A DNA stretch of 64,000 nt from Nocardia sp. CY41. GTDB lineage: Bacteria > Actinomycetota > Actinomycetes > Mycobacteriales > Mycobacteriaceae. A model generated the notes under the pieces. It ran no database searches. It was given only the letters and a program-made list of their open reading frames with translations, and was not told where the DNA came from. The stretch covers positions 1 through 64,000 of the forward strand of contig NZ_VUOS01000023.1 in assembly GCF_009829325.1 (NCBI RefSeq). The letters run 5' to 3'. The position numbers and the translations under genes were made by a program. Position 1 is the stretch's first letter. Every line of letters starts with the position of its first letter. This document shows, one piece after another, positions 1-8,895 of this stretch.

Positions 1-178
1 CGGTCGCCGGATCCGTTCCGACGGCCTTCAGCAAGGGCGCGGCGATGCCGTCGGTCTGGTCCAGCAACGCCACCAGCAAGTGCGCCGGACGAATCTCCGG
101 GTTGCCCGCGGCGGAGGCCGCCTGCAGGGCGGCGGTCAGCGCCGCCTGGGTCTTGGTGGTGGGATTGAACGAGTCCAC
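1..178 (-). CDS. clpB: ClpB chaperone ATPase, N-terminal fragment (cut by window edge)
   Basis: This is the first 59 codons of a minus-strand gene that runs off the left edge. The start is GTG at 176-178. The visible residues, VDSFNPTTKTQAALTAALQ followed by an AxxAGNPEIRPAHLLVALL stretch, are the start of the Clp N-domain of actinobacterial ClpB, the hexameric disaggregase that rescues aggregated proteins together with DnaK/DnaJ/GrpE. No ATPase domain is visible because the rest lies outside the window. Upstream at 303-323 is an HspR operator, so control by the HspR encoded in this window is expected. It is divergent from the gene at 505. Confidence 0.93.
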   Translation of the reverse strand, partial: MDSFNPTTKTQAALTAALQAASAAGNPEIRPAHLLVALLDQTDGIAAPLLKAVGTDPAT

Positions 179-504
179 GAGTCACCTTCCTACTAGTCGA
201 TGCACACGGCTACCGAGCGCGGCCGTCCGGCCGGAGCCCACGCTCCGACGCGCCCGCTCCGCTTCGGCTCGGCGCCGTTCCTTACCGTCCAACGTCCGAA
301 AGGTTGAGTCTGTTCCGCTCAAGTTTGGGATTTTTCACCGCGCCGGTCCGATGCCGCCGGATCGTGTCGAACGCTACGCCCCGACACCGGCGAATGCGAC
401 GCCGCGCGACACCGCCGATGCGATGATTCCGCACGTCGACGGCCTCCGGGTGCCTACGATGACCTCGGCCGTGAGCTCTTCACCCCGAATCAAGGAGCGA
501 ATGG
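179..504. other. Divergent intergenic region clpB / oxidoreductase
   Basis: This 326-base region separates clpB (leftward) from the oxidoreductase gene at 505 (rightward). It holds the HAIR element at 303-323 and a Shine-Dalgarno AAGGAG at 491-496 in front of 505. No additional gene is supported. Confidence 0.6.
303..323 (-). promoter_or_regulatory. HAIR element (HspR operator) upstream of clpB
   Basis: Read on the plus strand, arms GTTGAGT (303-309) and GCTCAAG (317-323) are separated by 7 bases. This matches the HspR-associated inverted repeat CTTGAGT-N7-ACTCAAG with one mismatch in each outer arm. It lies 125 bases upstream of the clpB start. Binding by HspR is known for this motif family; occupancy here is inferred. 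Confidence 0.82.
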
Positions 505-1440
505 ATGCGCGCGATCGTGGTACGGAAGTTCGGAGCGACGCCGGAACTGGCCGAGATGCCGATGCCCGAGGCCGGCCCTGGAGCCGTCCGGGTCCAGCTC
601 CAGGCGGCCGGAGTGAACCCCTTCGACGGGAAGGTGGCCGACGGAATCTTGGACGGCAAACTGCCGCACGACTTTCCGATGATCCTCGGCGTGGACGGCG
701 CGGGCACGGTCGCCACGATCGGGGCGGGCGTCAGCCGCTTCGCCGTCGGTGACCGGGTGGTCGGCAAGTTCCTCACCCCACCGGTGGGCCACGGCAGCTT
801 CGCCGAATACGCGGTGTTGCCGGAGGGCGGCACGCTCGTGCCGATCCCGCCTGGCGTGCCGACCGTCGCGGCGGCCGCGCTGCCCACCGCCGGGGTGACC
901 GCGCAGGACCTCGTGGACGCCACGCATATCCAGCCCGGCCAAACGGTGCTGATCGTGGGCGCGACCGGCGGCGTCGGCTCCTTCTTGGTGCAACTGGCCA
1001 ATATCGCGGGCGCGCACGTCATCGCGACGGCGCGCGGCAGCTCCGCCGATCAGATGACCCGGCTGGGCGCGGCCGAGACGGTGGACTACACCGCGGGCCC
1101 GGTGCGCGACCAGGTCGCCGCCGCGCATCCGGACGGGATCGACGTGCTGTTCGATCTGGTGAGCCCGCCCGAGGCGCTCGCGGAGCTGACCACGCTGGTC
1201 CGCGACGGCGGCACGGTGTACTCCACCATCTTCGCCGCCGACGAGGACGCGTTGCGCGCACGGTCGATCAAGGGCGGCAACATCGAATCCAAGGGCAGCG
1301 CGCCGGAACTGGCCCGGCTGATCCAGCGCGTCGCGGCGGGTGACGTGGTCGTGCCGATCGATGCCACCGTCCCCCTCGCGGAGGGGCCCGCGGTCATCGG
1401 AGCGCCCGGCGCGCGCGGCAAGACCGTGCTCGCCATCTGA
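505..1440 (+). CDS. NAD(P)-dependent quinone oxidoreductase-like MDR enzyme
   Basis: A 311-residue protein of the zinc-free medium-chain dehydrogenase/reductase family (quinone oxidoreductase/enoyl reductase type). The N-terminal GroES-like part has the AAGVNPFDGKVADG region, where zinc alcohol dehydrogenases carry cysteine and GHE ligands; these are absent here. The Rossmann part has GATGGVGSFLVQLA near residue 152 and QMTRLGAAETVDYT after it. It would transfer hydride from NADPH to a quinone or enone; the substrate is unknown. ATG at 505 is preceded by AAGGAGCGA. The LLM gene starts 35 bases downstream, suggesting co-transcription. Confidence 0.85.
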   Translation: MRAIVVRKFGATPELAEMPMPEAGPGAVRVQLQAAGVNPFDGKVADGILDGKLPHDFPMILGVDGAGTVATIGAGVSRFAVGDRVVGKFLTPPVGHGSFAEYAVLPEGGTLVPIPPGVPTVAAAALPTAGVTAQDLVDATHIQPGQTVLIVGATGGVGSFLVQLANIAGAHVIATARGSSADQMTRLGAAETVDYTAGPVRDQVAAAHPDGIDVLFDLVSPPEALAELTTLVRDGGTVYSTIFAADEDALRARSIKGGNIESKGSAPELARLIQRVAAGDVVVPIDATVPLAEGPAVIGAPGARGKTVLAI

Positions 1441-1475
1441 GCCGTCCCGGCCCCGCGACACCACCCCGGAGGTCT

Positions 1476-2363
1476 GTGCTGAGCACCCGATCACCCCAAT
1501 TCGGCTTGTTCCTGATCCCCGAGGCCGACGACTTCCGCAGGCTCGCCGAGCTGAGCGTCTACGCGGACGTGTCCGGACTCGACCTGATCGGCATCCAGGA
1601 CCACCCCTACCAGCGCCGCTTCCTGGACACCTTGACCCTGATCACCGCGCTCGCCGCGCGGACCGAGCGGATCACCTTCTTCCCCGACGTGGCGAACCTG
1701 CCGCTGCGCCATCCCGCGCTGCTCGCGAAGGCGGTGGCCTCGCTGGACATCATCAGCGACGGCCGGATCCAGCTCGGCCTCGGCGCGGGCGCGTTCTGGG
1801 ACGCCGTCGCCGGGATGGGCGGACCGCGCCGAACCGGCGGCGAGGCGGTACACGCCCTGGCCGAGGCGATCGCGGTCATCCGCGCCCTGTGGAGCGACGC
1901 GCGATCGGTCCGGGTGACGGGCGCCTTCTATTCCCTGGCGGGTGCGCATCCCGGTCCCCGTCCGCAGCACGATCCCGGCATCTGGCTGGGCGCGCGGGGG
2001 CCGCGCATGCTCGAGCTCACCGGTCGCGTCGCCGACGGCTGGGTGCCGTCGGCCGCGTGGGCCCCGCCGGAGTTCCTGGCCGAAGCCGGCAGACGGATCG
2101 ATGACGCGGCCGCCGCGGCGGACCGGGACCCGCTGACGGTGCGGCGGGTGTTGAACGTGTCGGGGACCATCACCTCGGACGGGGCCGACCGCGGCTTCCT
2201 GGAGGGTCCCGCCGAGCGCTGGGTCGACGATCTGCTCGCCCTGCACCGTGACCAGCGGATCGACGGATTCGTCTTCTGGCCGACCGAGGGGGAACCGGTC
2301 GAGCAGATCCGTCGTTATACCGAGCGGGTCGTGCCCGCGGTCCGCGCCGGCGCCGGGACCTGA
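1476..2363 (+). CDS. LLM class flavin-dependent oxidoreductase
   Basis: A 295-residue bacterial luciferase-like monooxygenase-fold protein. Recognisable family features are the first strand FGLFLIPEADDF, the IGIQDHP segment, TERITFFPDV, the LDIISDGRIQLGLGAGAFW signature (about residues 88-108) and GARGPRMLELTGRVADGWVPS. Such enzymes bind FMN or F420 and act on small organic substrates; many actinobacterial members use F420, but the cofactor cannot be fixed from sequence. The start is GTG at 1476, preceded by a GGAGG-type site. It sits 35 bases after the MDR gene on the same strand. Confidence 0.85.
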   Translation: MLSTRSPQFGLFLIPEADDFRRLAELSVYADVSGLDLIGIQDHPYQRRFLDTLTLITALAARTERITFFPDVANLPLRHPALLAKAVASLDIISDGRIQLGLGAGAFWDAVAGMGGPRRTGGEAVHALAEAIAVIRALWSDARSVRVTGAFYSLAGAHPGPRPQHDPGIWLGARGPRMLELTGRVADGWVPSAAWAPPEFLAEAGRRIDDAAAAADRDPLTVRRVLNVSGTITSDGADRGFLEGPAERWVDDLLALHRDQRIDGFVFWPTEGEPVEQIRRYTERVVPAVRAGAGT

Positions 2364-2660
2364 CCGGCCGGAAACTACCTCCGCGGGTCCAGGGCGGACG
2401 GCGGGATTCCGGCACAGCTCACCCGCGGCGCCGGTTCCTGCCGGGGCAGCGGCATCCGCCGTTTGCCCACCGATTACCGTGTGCGCGGGTCGCACGGCGC
2501 CGGCGGGCGCGGTCCGTCGCCGGCCCGTCCGGGGCCGCAGGGAAGGCGAGGTACGCCTATACCCACACGACCACGGCATTTTCGGGGATACTTGTCGGCG
2601 GGAGACCACCGGTAACGGGTATGTCCCCGGGCAGAACTGAGGGAAAGGAAGCTCCACGTC

Positions 2661-3818
2661 GTGGATGCGCGTTCGGCTGCGCTGGTCCGCGCCAATTTTC
2701 GTTCGGTGATCGAGTCGCCGAACGGACCCGAGCGGTTGGTCAGTGCGTTCTACGGACATTTGTTCGCCGAGAACCCACGGCTGCGCGAATTGTTCCCGCC
2801 CGCCATGGAGATGCAGGCCAAACGGATCGCCACGGCCATCCAGTACGTGCTCGACCACCTGGAGGACTGGGACCGGGCGCAGAAATTCCTGGAGCAACTC
2901 GCCCGCGACCATCGCAAGTACGGCGTCGAGGCGGCGCACTACGACATGGCGGGCCGCGCGTTGCTCGCGGCGTTCCGGGTCTACAACGGCGCGGTCTGGA
3001 ATCGGGCCCTGGAAGAGGGCTGGCGCGACATCACCATCCTGATCTCCGCCTCCATGGCAATCGGCGCCAACTCCGACAAGTCGCAGCCGGTGTGGGAGGC
3101 CACCGTGGTCGGCCATCGCCGTGTGCTGGAGGACTTGGCCATCGTGCGCCTGCAGTCCGATGGACCGGTGCCCTACCAGGCCGGGCAATACGTGCCGGTG
3201 ACGATTCCGCAGCGGCCCAAGATGTGGCGCTACTTCTCCCCGGCGATCCCATCCAACCCGTACGGCGAGATCGAGTTCCACGTGCGCAAGATCCGCGGCG
3301 GCTGGGTGAGCCCCGCGATCGTCAACGAGACCAGGGTGGGCGACCGATGGCGGATCGCGGGCCCGCTCGGCGGGCTGCACGTCGACCGGGACAGCGGCCG
3401 AGACGTGCTCATGATCGGCTCGGGCACCGGCATCGCCCCGCTGCGCGCACAGCTGATCGAGATGGGCCAGCGCGGCATCAACCCGCGCGTGCACTTCTTC
3501 ATCGGCGGCCGCTATCCCTGCGACCTGTACGACGTGGAGAACATGTGGCAACTCTCGCAGAGCAACCCGTGGCTGACCATCGTCCCGGTGTGCGAGCAGA
3601 AGACCAACCCCTGGTGGTACCCGCATCCGCCGCAGGACGCACCGTACGGCATGCACCGGCGCCTGATCGGTAACCTTGGCGCCGTGGTCGCGAGCTTCGG
3701 CGCGTGGGCGGACCGGCAGATCCAGATCGCCGGTTCGGCCCGGATGATCGCCGACACCCGGCGAGCGCTGCTCGCGGTCGGCACGCCGGAGCAGAACATC
3801 AGCTGCGACCCTGTGTAA
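2661..3818 (+). CDS. Flavohemoglobin-type globin / FAD-NAD reductase fusion
   Basis: A 385-residue protein with an N-terminal globin (about 1-135) and a C-terminal ferredoxin-NADP reductase-like module (about 145-385). Tyr31 in SAFYGHLF fits the B10 tyrosine and His84 in RDHRKYGV fits the proximal haem ligand. The FAD site is MWRYFSPA and the pyridine-nucleotide loop is GSGTGIAPLRAQ. The layout and the HRKYGV motif fit the actinobacterial type II flavohemoglobins (the M. tuberculosis Rv0385 group), which also sits next to clpB. Those proteins are poor NO dioxygenases and were linked to electron transfer, including from D-lactate; which applies here is unknown. The start is GTG at 2661, after GGGAAAGGAAG. 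Confidence 0.87.
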   Translation: MDARSAALVRANFRSVIESPNGPERLVSAFYGHLFAENPRLRELFPPAMEMQAKRIATAIQYVLDHLEDWDRAQKFLEQLARDHRKYGVEAAHYDMAGRALLAAFRVYNGAVWNRALEEGWRDITILISASMAIGANSDKSQPVWEATVVGHRRVLEDLAIVRLQSDGPVPYQAGQYVPVTIPQRPKMWRYFSPAIPSNPYGEIEFHVRKIRGGWVSPAIVNETRVGDRWRIAGPLGGLHVDRDSGRDVLMIGSGTGIAPLRAQLIEMGQRGINPRVHFFIGGRYPCDLYDVENMWQLSQSNPWLTIVPVCEQKTNPWWYPHPPQDAPYGMHRRLIGNLGAVVASFGAWADRQIQIAGSARMIADTRRALLAVGTPEQNISCDPV

Positions 3819-3832
3819 CGAAGGAGGCCCCG

Positions 3833-4609
3833 TTGGGGGATCCGAGCATGCTCGGTAACGGTCATCAGGCGCCGGAATGGACCTCGACCGTCGTCGGTCA
3901 CCATCGGCTGCGGCACGATCTCGCGGTGATTCGCCTGATCGGTGAGTTCGTGCCGTTCGCCGCCGGACAGTCGGTCGAGGTCCGGGTGCCCCAGCACCCC
4001 GGGGTGCGCCGCAGGTTCTCCCCCGCGCTGCCGCCCTCGCTGGACGGCAAGCTGGAGTTCCACGTGCGCACGGTGCCGGGCGGCTGGTGCAGCGGCGCGA
4101 TCGTCGCCGACACCCAGCCGGGCGACGAGTGGCGGATCGGCGCTCCGGCCGGCGGGTTCTGGGTCGACCCGGACGGCGGCGAGGTGGTGATGATCGCCGG
4201 CGGCACCGGTCTGGCGCCGATGCGCGCCCAGATCCTCGAGCTGGCGCGCAAGCCTTCCCCGCCGCCCACCTACCTCTTCGTCGGCGGACGCTCCCCGCGC
4301 GACCTCTACGCGTCCGACATGCTGTACCTGCTGGCCGCCGAATTGCCTTGGCTCACCGTGATTCCGGTGGTGGAGAACCCGCAGGACCCGAACTGGGTCG
4401 ACGAGTGGTACGAGCAGTCCCGCGTCGACATCGGCTTCGCACCCGACGACATCCTCTACGGCACCCTCGCCGACGTCCTCGGCTCCCACGGCGCGTTCCT
4501 CGAACACCAAGTGCTGGTCTGCGGCTCTCCGGCCATGGTCCAGACCACCGTCGACCGCCTCCTCGAAACCGGAACCCCACCGGAGCGAATCCAATTCGAG
4601 GGGCTTTAA
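3833..4609 (+). CDS. FAD/NAD-binding reductase related to the flavohemoglobin reductase domain, no globin
   Basis: A 258-residue protein that aligns with the reductase half of the neighbouring fusion genes: APEWTSTVVGHHRLRHDLAV, FAD-binding VRRRFSPALP, NAD loop GGTGLAPMRAQ and C-terminal VCGSPAMVQTT. There is no globin domain. TTG at 3833 is chosen as start because AAGGAGG at 3821-3827 is five bases upstream and no earlier codon is plausible; ATG at 3848 is the alternative. It begins 15 bases after the fusion gene ends, so the two are probably one operon. It may have arisen by duplication and loss of the globin, or serve as a separate reductase for haem or Fe-S partners. Confidence 0.82.
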   Translation: MGDPSMLGNGHQAPEWTSTVVGHHRLRHDLAVIRLIGEFVPFAAGQSVEVRVPQHPGVRRRFSPALPPSLDGKLEFHVRTVPGGWCSGAIVADTQPGDEWRIGAPAGGFWVDPDGGEVVMIAGGTGLAPMRAQILELARKPSPPPTYLFVGGRSPRDLYASDMLYLLAAELPWLTVIPVVENPQDPNWVDEWYEQSRVDIGFAPDDILYGTLADVLGSHGAFLEHQVLVCGSPAMVQTTVDRLLETGTPPERIQFEGL

Positions 4610-4937
4610 CCGATCCAGCCGATCGCCATAGGGAGTCATCCGAACGGCCCACCGTGAGTTCGTCGATCGCAACCGACGCAACCACACCCACTCGATCACG
4701 GGTTTCGAGCGAAGCAAGACCGAGCAACCGCCGTTCGCGGCCCGGCTCGCGTTTGCGCGGCCGCCTCGAGGAAGGAACAAGCGGCGGCCGCCCAGAGGAG
4801 TCTCCCGAAACGGCCAGCCACGGGCCGTAGCGCTCGGCCCTGACGCGCCCAGCGCACCTCGACCCCAGGTTTCGAGCGAAGCGAGACCGAGCAACCACCG
4901 TTCGCGGCGCCGCAGGCGCTGGAAAAACAAACACAGC
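4610..4937. other. Convergent intergenic region with 40-bp direct repeat
   Basis: This 328-base region separates the convergent ends of the reductase gene and the second globin fusion. Its only clear structure is a 40-bp direct repeat pair at 4701-4740 and 4868-4907. No gene is supported, and no clear terminator hairpin was found. Confidence 0.6.
4701..4907. repeat. 40-bp imperfect direct repeat, two copies
   Basis: Copies at 4701-4740 and 4868-4907 begin GGTTTCGAGCGAAGC and end CCGTTCGCGG, and differ at two positions (16 and 30). The copies are 167 bases apart. The sequence lies between convergent genes and is not part of a coding frame I trust. It looks like a short dispersed chromosomal repeat rather than an insertion sequence, since no transposase is nearby. 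Confidence 0.8.
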
Positions 4938-6107
4938 TCAATACAACGGGTCGTGGCGGATGTTCTTCGCCAGCGTCCCCGCGGCCATGAGGCGGAACTT
5001 GGTGGTCTGCACCATCGAGGGCGAACCGGCGATCTGGACGTCGCGGTCGGACCAGGCGCCGAAGCTCGCGACGACCTTGCCGATCTGGCCGGTCACCCGC
5101 GGTTCCAGGCCGGGCCGGGTGGTGCGCGGTTCGTCGGGTTCCGCGTACCACCACGGGTTTTCCTCGTGCTCGCTCACCGGTGTGACGGTGAGCCAGCGGT
5201 TGGCCATCGCCAGCTTGCTCAGCGTCTCCAGGTCGTAGAGGTCGCACGGGTGGTGCCCGCCGACGAACAGGTGCACCTTCGGATTGATGCGCCGCATCGC
5301 CATCGCCATGAGCTGCGCGCGCAGCGGCGCGATTCCGGTGCCGCAGCCGATCATCAGCATCTTGCGTTTGGCGTTACGCGGGATCCCCAGACCGCCGAGC
5401 GGTGAGCCGAGCAGCCATTGGTCGCCGACGACGGTCTGGCCGACGATGGCCGAGCTGACCCAGCCGCCCAGCACGCTCCGGACGTGGAACTCGATCTCGC
5501 CGTTGGCGTTCGCGGGAACGGCGGGCGAGAGATAGCGCCACATGCGCGGCCGCGACGGGATCTGGACGCTCAGATACTGACCCGCGGCGTAGCTCATCGG
5601 CTGGTCCAATTGCAGCCGAACGATGACCAGGTTGCGCAGGACCTCCCGGCGTTCGATCACCGTGCCGGTCCACGCCGACGGCGTGGTCTCCTTCTCCGCC
5701 GCGCCGATCATGGTGTCGGAGATGATCTTCAGGCCTTCGTCCCAGGCGTGGTCGACCTCGTCGGTCCACATCTCGGTGCCCGCGAAGACCTTCACGGCGG
5801 TCTTCAGCGCGGTGGCGACGGCGGTGTAGTGCGCGGGCTGCACACCGTACTTGCGGTGGTCCCTACCGAGCTGGGCGAGGAAGGGCAGCAGTTTGTCGGG
5901 CTCCTCCAACCGGTCCAGCGCATAGGAGATCGCCTTGACCAGGCGATCACGCTGCAAGTCCATCGCGGCGGGAAAGAAATCGCGGACGTGCGGGTAGTCG
6001 GTGAACAAGATCGCGTAGAACGATCTCGCCAGTTTCTCCGGCCCCCCATCCTCCGCAGCAACCGCCTTGAAAGTAGTTCTGATCAAAGCGACAGTGCGTG
6101 AATCCAT
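4938..6107 (-). CDS. Second flavohemoglobin-type globin / reductase fusion
   Basis: A 389-residue paralogue of the fusion at 2661. Tyr31 (RSFYAILF) and His84 (RDHRKYGV) keep the haem-pocket positions; the reductase has MWRYLSPA, GCGTGIAPLRAQ and IAGSPSMVQTT. The frame is open further upstream to 6284, but the start MDSRTVALIRTTFKAV aligns with residue 1 of the paralogue (MDARSAALVRANFRSV), so ATG at 6107 is chosen. It should carry haem, FAD and NAD(P)H and act in the cytosol in NO/O2 or redox chemistry; the exact reaction is not proven for this subgroup. It is convergent with the two related genes on its left. Confidence 0.86.
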   Translation of the reverse strand: MDSRTVALIRTTFKAVAAEDGGPEKLARSFYAILFTDYPHVRDFFPAAMDLQRDRLVKAISYALDRLEEPDKLLPFLAQLGRDHRKYGVQPAHYTAVATALKTAVKVFAGTEMWTDEVDHAWDEGLKIISDTMIGAAEKETTPSAWTGTVIERREVLRNLVIVRLQLDQPMSYAAGQYLSVQIPSRPRMWRYLSPAVPANANGEIEFHVRSVLGGWVSSAIVGQTVVGDQWLLGSPLGGLGIPRNAKRKMLMIGCGTGIAPLRAQLMAMAMRRINPKVHLFVGGHHPCDLYDLETLSKLAMANRWLTVTPVSEHEENPWWYAEPDEPRTTRPGLEPRVTGQIGKVVASFGAWSDRDVQIAGSPSMVQTTKFRLMAAGTLAKNIRHDPLY

Positions 6108-6638
6108 TGATCTCACAACCCCATTTCGCACTCGTTCACGAACCATGCCGGCGAGTGAGGTGCTGCGGGGCCACTCGACAGCAGCCGATGGCAAGGAGTG
6201 TAGGCGAGGTTTGCCAGCAACGGAATCTTTCGAAGGAACATCACGCGTGCAATTTCCTCGAAACCAGGATATCCAGCGAGACACGCCAGAGAAACCGACT
6301 GAAAGACCGTAGATCTGCCGCTAAATCGGTCTTCTGCACACCGAAAAGGTAAGTTCCTCTTGGTGAAATACGTCCCGGTTGGTCTGTTCTAGCGACTTCA
6401 GGGCAACATGCAGAACGGTGCACGATGCACGAACCCGGCAAACCGATCTCGTTCCGTAAACAAAACTATGGTGAAAAGGAGCAGTTGATTCGACAACGAA
6501 ATAAACTCTGCCGCAGCCCTTCCGCCGAGCATAATATGGCTTATTTTCAGCAAATGATCGGAGCGGCGCCGTCCAACGACGACGGCCCCGGCGTCGGGTC
6601 GCGGTGTGCGACCGAGGCCGGGGCCGTCGTCGTGCCGG
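6108..6638. other. 531-base intergenic region, AT-richer than surroundings
   Basis: It lies between hspR (ending at 6639) and the start of the globin fusion at 6107, both leftward. The part from about 6240 to 6560 is visibly lower in GC than the rest of the window. It holds a small inverted repeat GTGCA-CGA-TGCAC at 6418-6430 and the hairpin at 6577-6632. The promoter of the globin gene must lie here. An open frame from 6425 is not convincing. Confidence 0.55.
6577..6632 (-). terminator. Strong hairpin downstream of hspR
   Basis: Sixteen-base complementary arms at 6577-6592 and 6617-6632 enclose a second small stem (GTCGC/GCGAC) near 6598-6612. It lies just after the hspR stop and would end dnaK-operon transcription. 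There is no clear U-run, which is common in high-GC actinobacteria. Confidence 0.65.
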
Positions 6639-7055
6639 TTATCGTCTGCGCTGACCGTCCTCGCGACGGTGCCGCGGCTGCCAGACCACCAGCGCGGTAC
6701 TGCGCTGCGGGACGAGATCGGGACGGTATCCGGCCCGGGTCCGCTCCAGTTCGGCCGACAGTTCCGCGACCTGCTGGCGCAGTTCCTCCACCTGATTGGT
6801 CAGTTCGATGATGCGTTTGATGCCCGCCAGGTTGACGCCTTCGTCCTGGGACAGCCGCTGCACCTCGCGCAGCAGCTCGACGTCCCGGGCCGAATAGCGC
6901 CGCCCGCCACCCGAAGTCCGTTGCGGCGTGACCAGTCCCAGACGGTCATACGTGCGCAGCGTCTGCGCGTGCATGCCGGCCAGTTGGGCCGCCACCGAGA
7001 TCATGAAGAACTCGGCCCGCGACCCGCCGGACGCGTTCTTCGGTTCCGAGGACAT
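6639..7055 (-). CDS. hspR: HspR, MerR-family heat-shock repressor
   Basis: A 138-residue repressor of the dnaK operon and clpB. The MerR-type winged helix-turn-helix is clear: FMISVAAQLAGMHAQTLRTYDRLGLV, then GGGRRYSARDVELLREVQRL. A coiled region (QVEELRQQVAELSAELERTR) follows, typical for dimer formation. HspR binds HAIR repeats with DnaK as co-repressor (known for Streptomyces and mycobacteria). ATG at 7055 is chosen because it shares one base with the dnaJ stop (TGATG), a coupled arrangement; ATG at 7070 is possible. It is the last gene of the operon. Confidence 0.93.
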   Translation of the reverse strand: MSSEPKNASGGSRAEFFMISVAAQLAGMHAQTLRTYDRLGLVTPQRTSGGGRRYSARDVELLREVQRLSQDEGVNLAGIKRIIELTNQVEELRQQVAELSAELERTRAGYRPDLVPQRSTALVVWQPRHRREDGQRRR

Positions 7056-8215
7056 CACGCACCTGCCCATCCCGCACGTGGATCGAAGCCGCTGGCCCGC
7101 TCGGCCTCCTGGTAGCGCTTGAGCGCCTCGACGGCGTCGCCGTCGAGCTTCTGCGGCACCGCCACCTTCACCGTCACCAGCAGGTCACCCGCGCCGCCGC
7201 CGCGCTTGGGCACGCCACGGCCGCGTACCCGCAGGGTGCGGCCGTCGGCGGTGCCCGCAGGCACCTTGACGCCGACCCGGCCGTCCAGCGTCGGCACCGA
7301 AACCGTGGTGCCGAGAACCAATTCACTGTAACTGACCGGCAGCACCAGGGTCAGGTCGTCACCGTTGCGGCCGAAGACCTTGTCCTGGCTGACGTGGACG
7401 GTGACATAGAGGTCGCCCGAGGGCGCCCCGCGCAATCCCGCCTCGCCCTGCCCGGCCAGCCGGATCCGTTGCCCGTCACCCACTCCCGGGGGAATCCGCA
7501 CCGTGATGGTGCGGGTGCGGTTCTGGATACCGCTGCCCTGGCAGTCCAGGCACGGGTCATCGATGATCGACCCGCTGCCCCGGCACTCGTCGCACGGCTC
7601 GCTGAAGCCGAACGCGCCCTGGTTACGGCTGACAATGCCGGTTCCGTTGCAGATCGGGCAGACTCGCGGACTCGTGCCCGGTTTGGCGCCGCTGCCGTGA
7701 CACGTGGTGCACGGCGACGGACTGGTCATCCGCAGCGGAACCGTGACGCCCTGGGCCGCTTCCCGGAAACCGAGAGTGGTCTCGGTCTCCACGTCGGCGC
7801 CGCGCCGGGGGCGGCTCGACGTCCGCGCACCGCCGCCCCGGTTGAACAGACCGCCGAGCAGGTCGCCGAGGCCACCGTCACCGGCGCTCGCGCCGCCGAA
7901 GATGTCCCCGAGATTGAACTCCTGCGAGAAGCCGCCCCCCGCGCCGGACCCGAACCCACCGCGGCTGTAGCCGCCACCCGCGAAGAGCTTGCGGGTGTCG
8001 TCGTACTCCTTGCGCTTGGCCGGATCCGACAGCACGGCGTGCGCCTCGCTGACGGCCTTGAACTTCTCCTCGGCTTTGGCGTCACCGGGGTTGGCATCCG
8101 GGTGCAAGTCGCGCGCGAGCTTGCGGTAGGCCTTCTTGATCTCGTCTTGCGAGGCGCTGGAGGAAACACCCAGTTCCTTGTAGAAGTCCTTTTCGATCCA
8201 CTCCCGTTGGCTCAC
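7055..8215 (-). CDS. dnaJ: DnaJ co-chaperone
   Basis: A 386-residue type I J-protein that stimulates DnaK ATPase and delivers unfolded clients. The J domain carries HPD at residues 38-40. A Gly/Phe-rich linker follows (GGYSRGGFGSGAGGGF), then four zinc-binding repeats, CTTCHGSG, CPICNGTG, CDECRGSG and CLDCQGSG, and the C-terminal client-binding domain. This corresponds to DnaJ1 of mycobacteria, the copy encoded with dnaK. It starts 24 bases after grpE and is coupled to hspR downstream. Confidence 0.96.
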   Translation of the reverse strand: MSQREWIEKDFYKELGVSSSASQDEIKKAYRKLARDLHPDANPGDAKAEEKFKAVSEAHAVLSDPAKRKEYDDTRKLFAGGGYSRGGFGSGAGGGFSQEFNLGDIFGGASAGDGGLGDLLGGLFNRGGGARTSSRPRRGADVETETTLGFREAAQGVTVPLRMTSPSPCTTCHGSGAKPGTSPRVCPICNGTGIVSRNQGAFGFSEPCDECRGSGSIIDDPCLDCQGSGIQNRTRTITVRIPPGVGDGQRIRLAGQGEAGLRGAPSGDLYVTVHVSQDKVFGRNGDDLTLVLPVSYSELVLGTTVSVPTLDGRVGVKVPAGTADGRTLRVRGRGVPKRGGGAGDLLVTVKVAVPQKLDGDAVEALKRYQEAERASGFDPRAGWAGA

Positions 8216-8239
8216 CGAGCATCTCCTCCTCTCGCGTCC

Positions 8240-8895
8240 TTATTGTTCGTTCGCGCCGGCATCAACATCCGATGCCTCTTCGGTCGGCTGGTTCTCGTTC
8301 TCCGTCAGATCGGCCACGCCGTCGGTTACCCCGACGAGCGCGTGCCGAAGCACCCTATCGCCGAAGCGATAGCCTTTGCGCATCACAATGCCGATCACCG
8401 GATCGTGGCCGGAGCCCTCGTGCTGCACGGCCTCGTGCAGGGTCGGGTCGAAAGGCTCACCTTCCGAACCGAACTCCTCGAGACCCTGCTTGAGCAGCGC
8501 GGCCGACAGCTTGTCGGCCACCGACTTCAGCGGGCCGGACTCCAGGTCGCCGTGCGCCCGGGCCCGGTCGAGATCATCGAGCACGCCGAGCAATTCGGTG
8601 ACCACCGACGCCTTGGCGGAATCGATCGCGGCCTTGCGGTCGCGCTCGACCCGGCGCCGGTAGTTGGCGTACTCCGCGGTCAGTCGCTGCAGGTCGGCGG
8701 TGCGCTCGGCGAGCTCGCCGCTGATGGTGTCGGCGAGCGCGTCGCCGTTGCCGAAGTCCGCACCGTCGCCCGGCTCCGGGGCCTGCGCGGCCGCGGCGCC
8801 GTTGTCCGCGGCCGGCTGCCTGATCTCACCGGTCTCCGGATCTATCTTCCGGTTGTCGACGAAGGTGACCGGCTCCTTCTCGGCGTTGCCCTCGC

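Noticed and set aside
2585..2622. GGGTAT and GGGATAC boxes before the first globin fusion as SigF/SigB-type promoter
   Set aside because: No GTTT-type -35 element lies at the proper distance, so the call is not supported.
6425..6811. A 128-codon plus-strand open frame in the AT-rich spacer
   Set aside because: There is no ribosome-binding site, it runs into hspR in antisense, and its codon use is unlike the neighbours.
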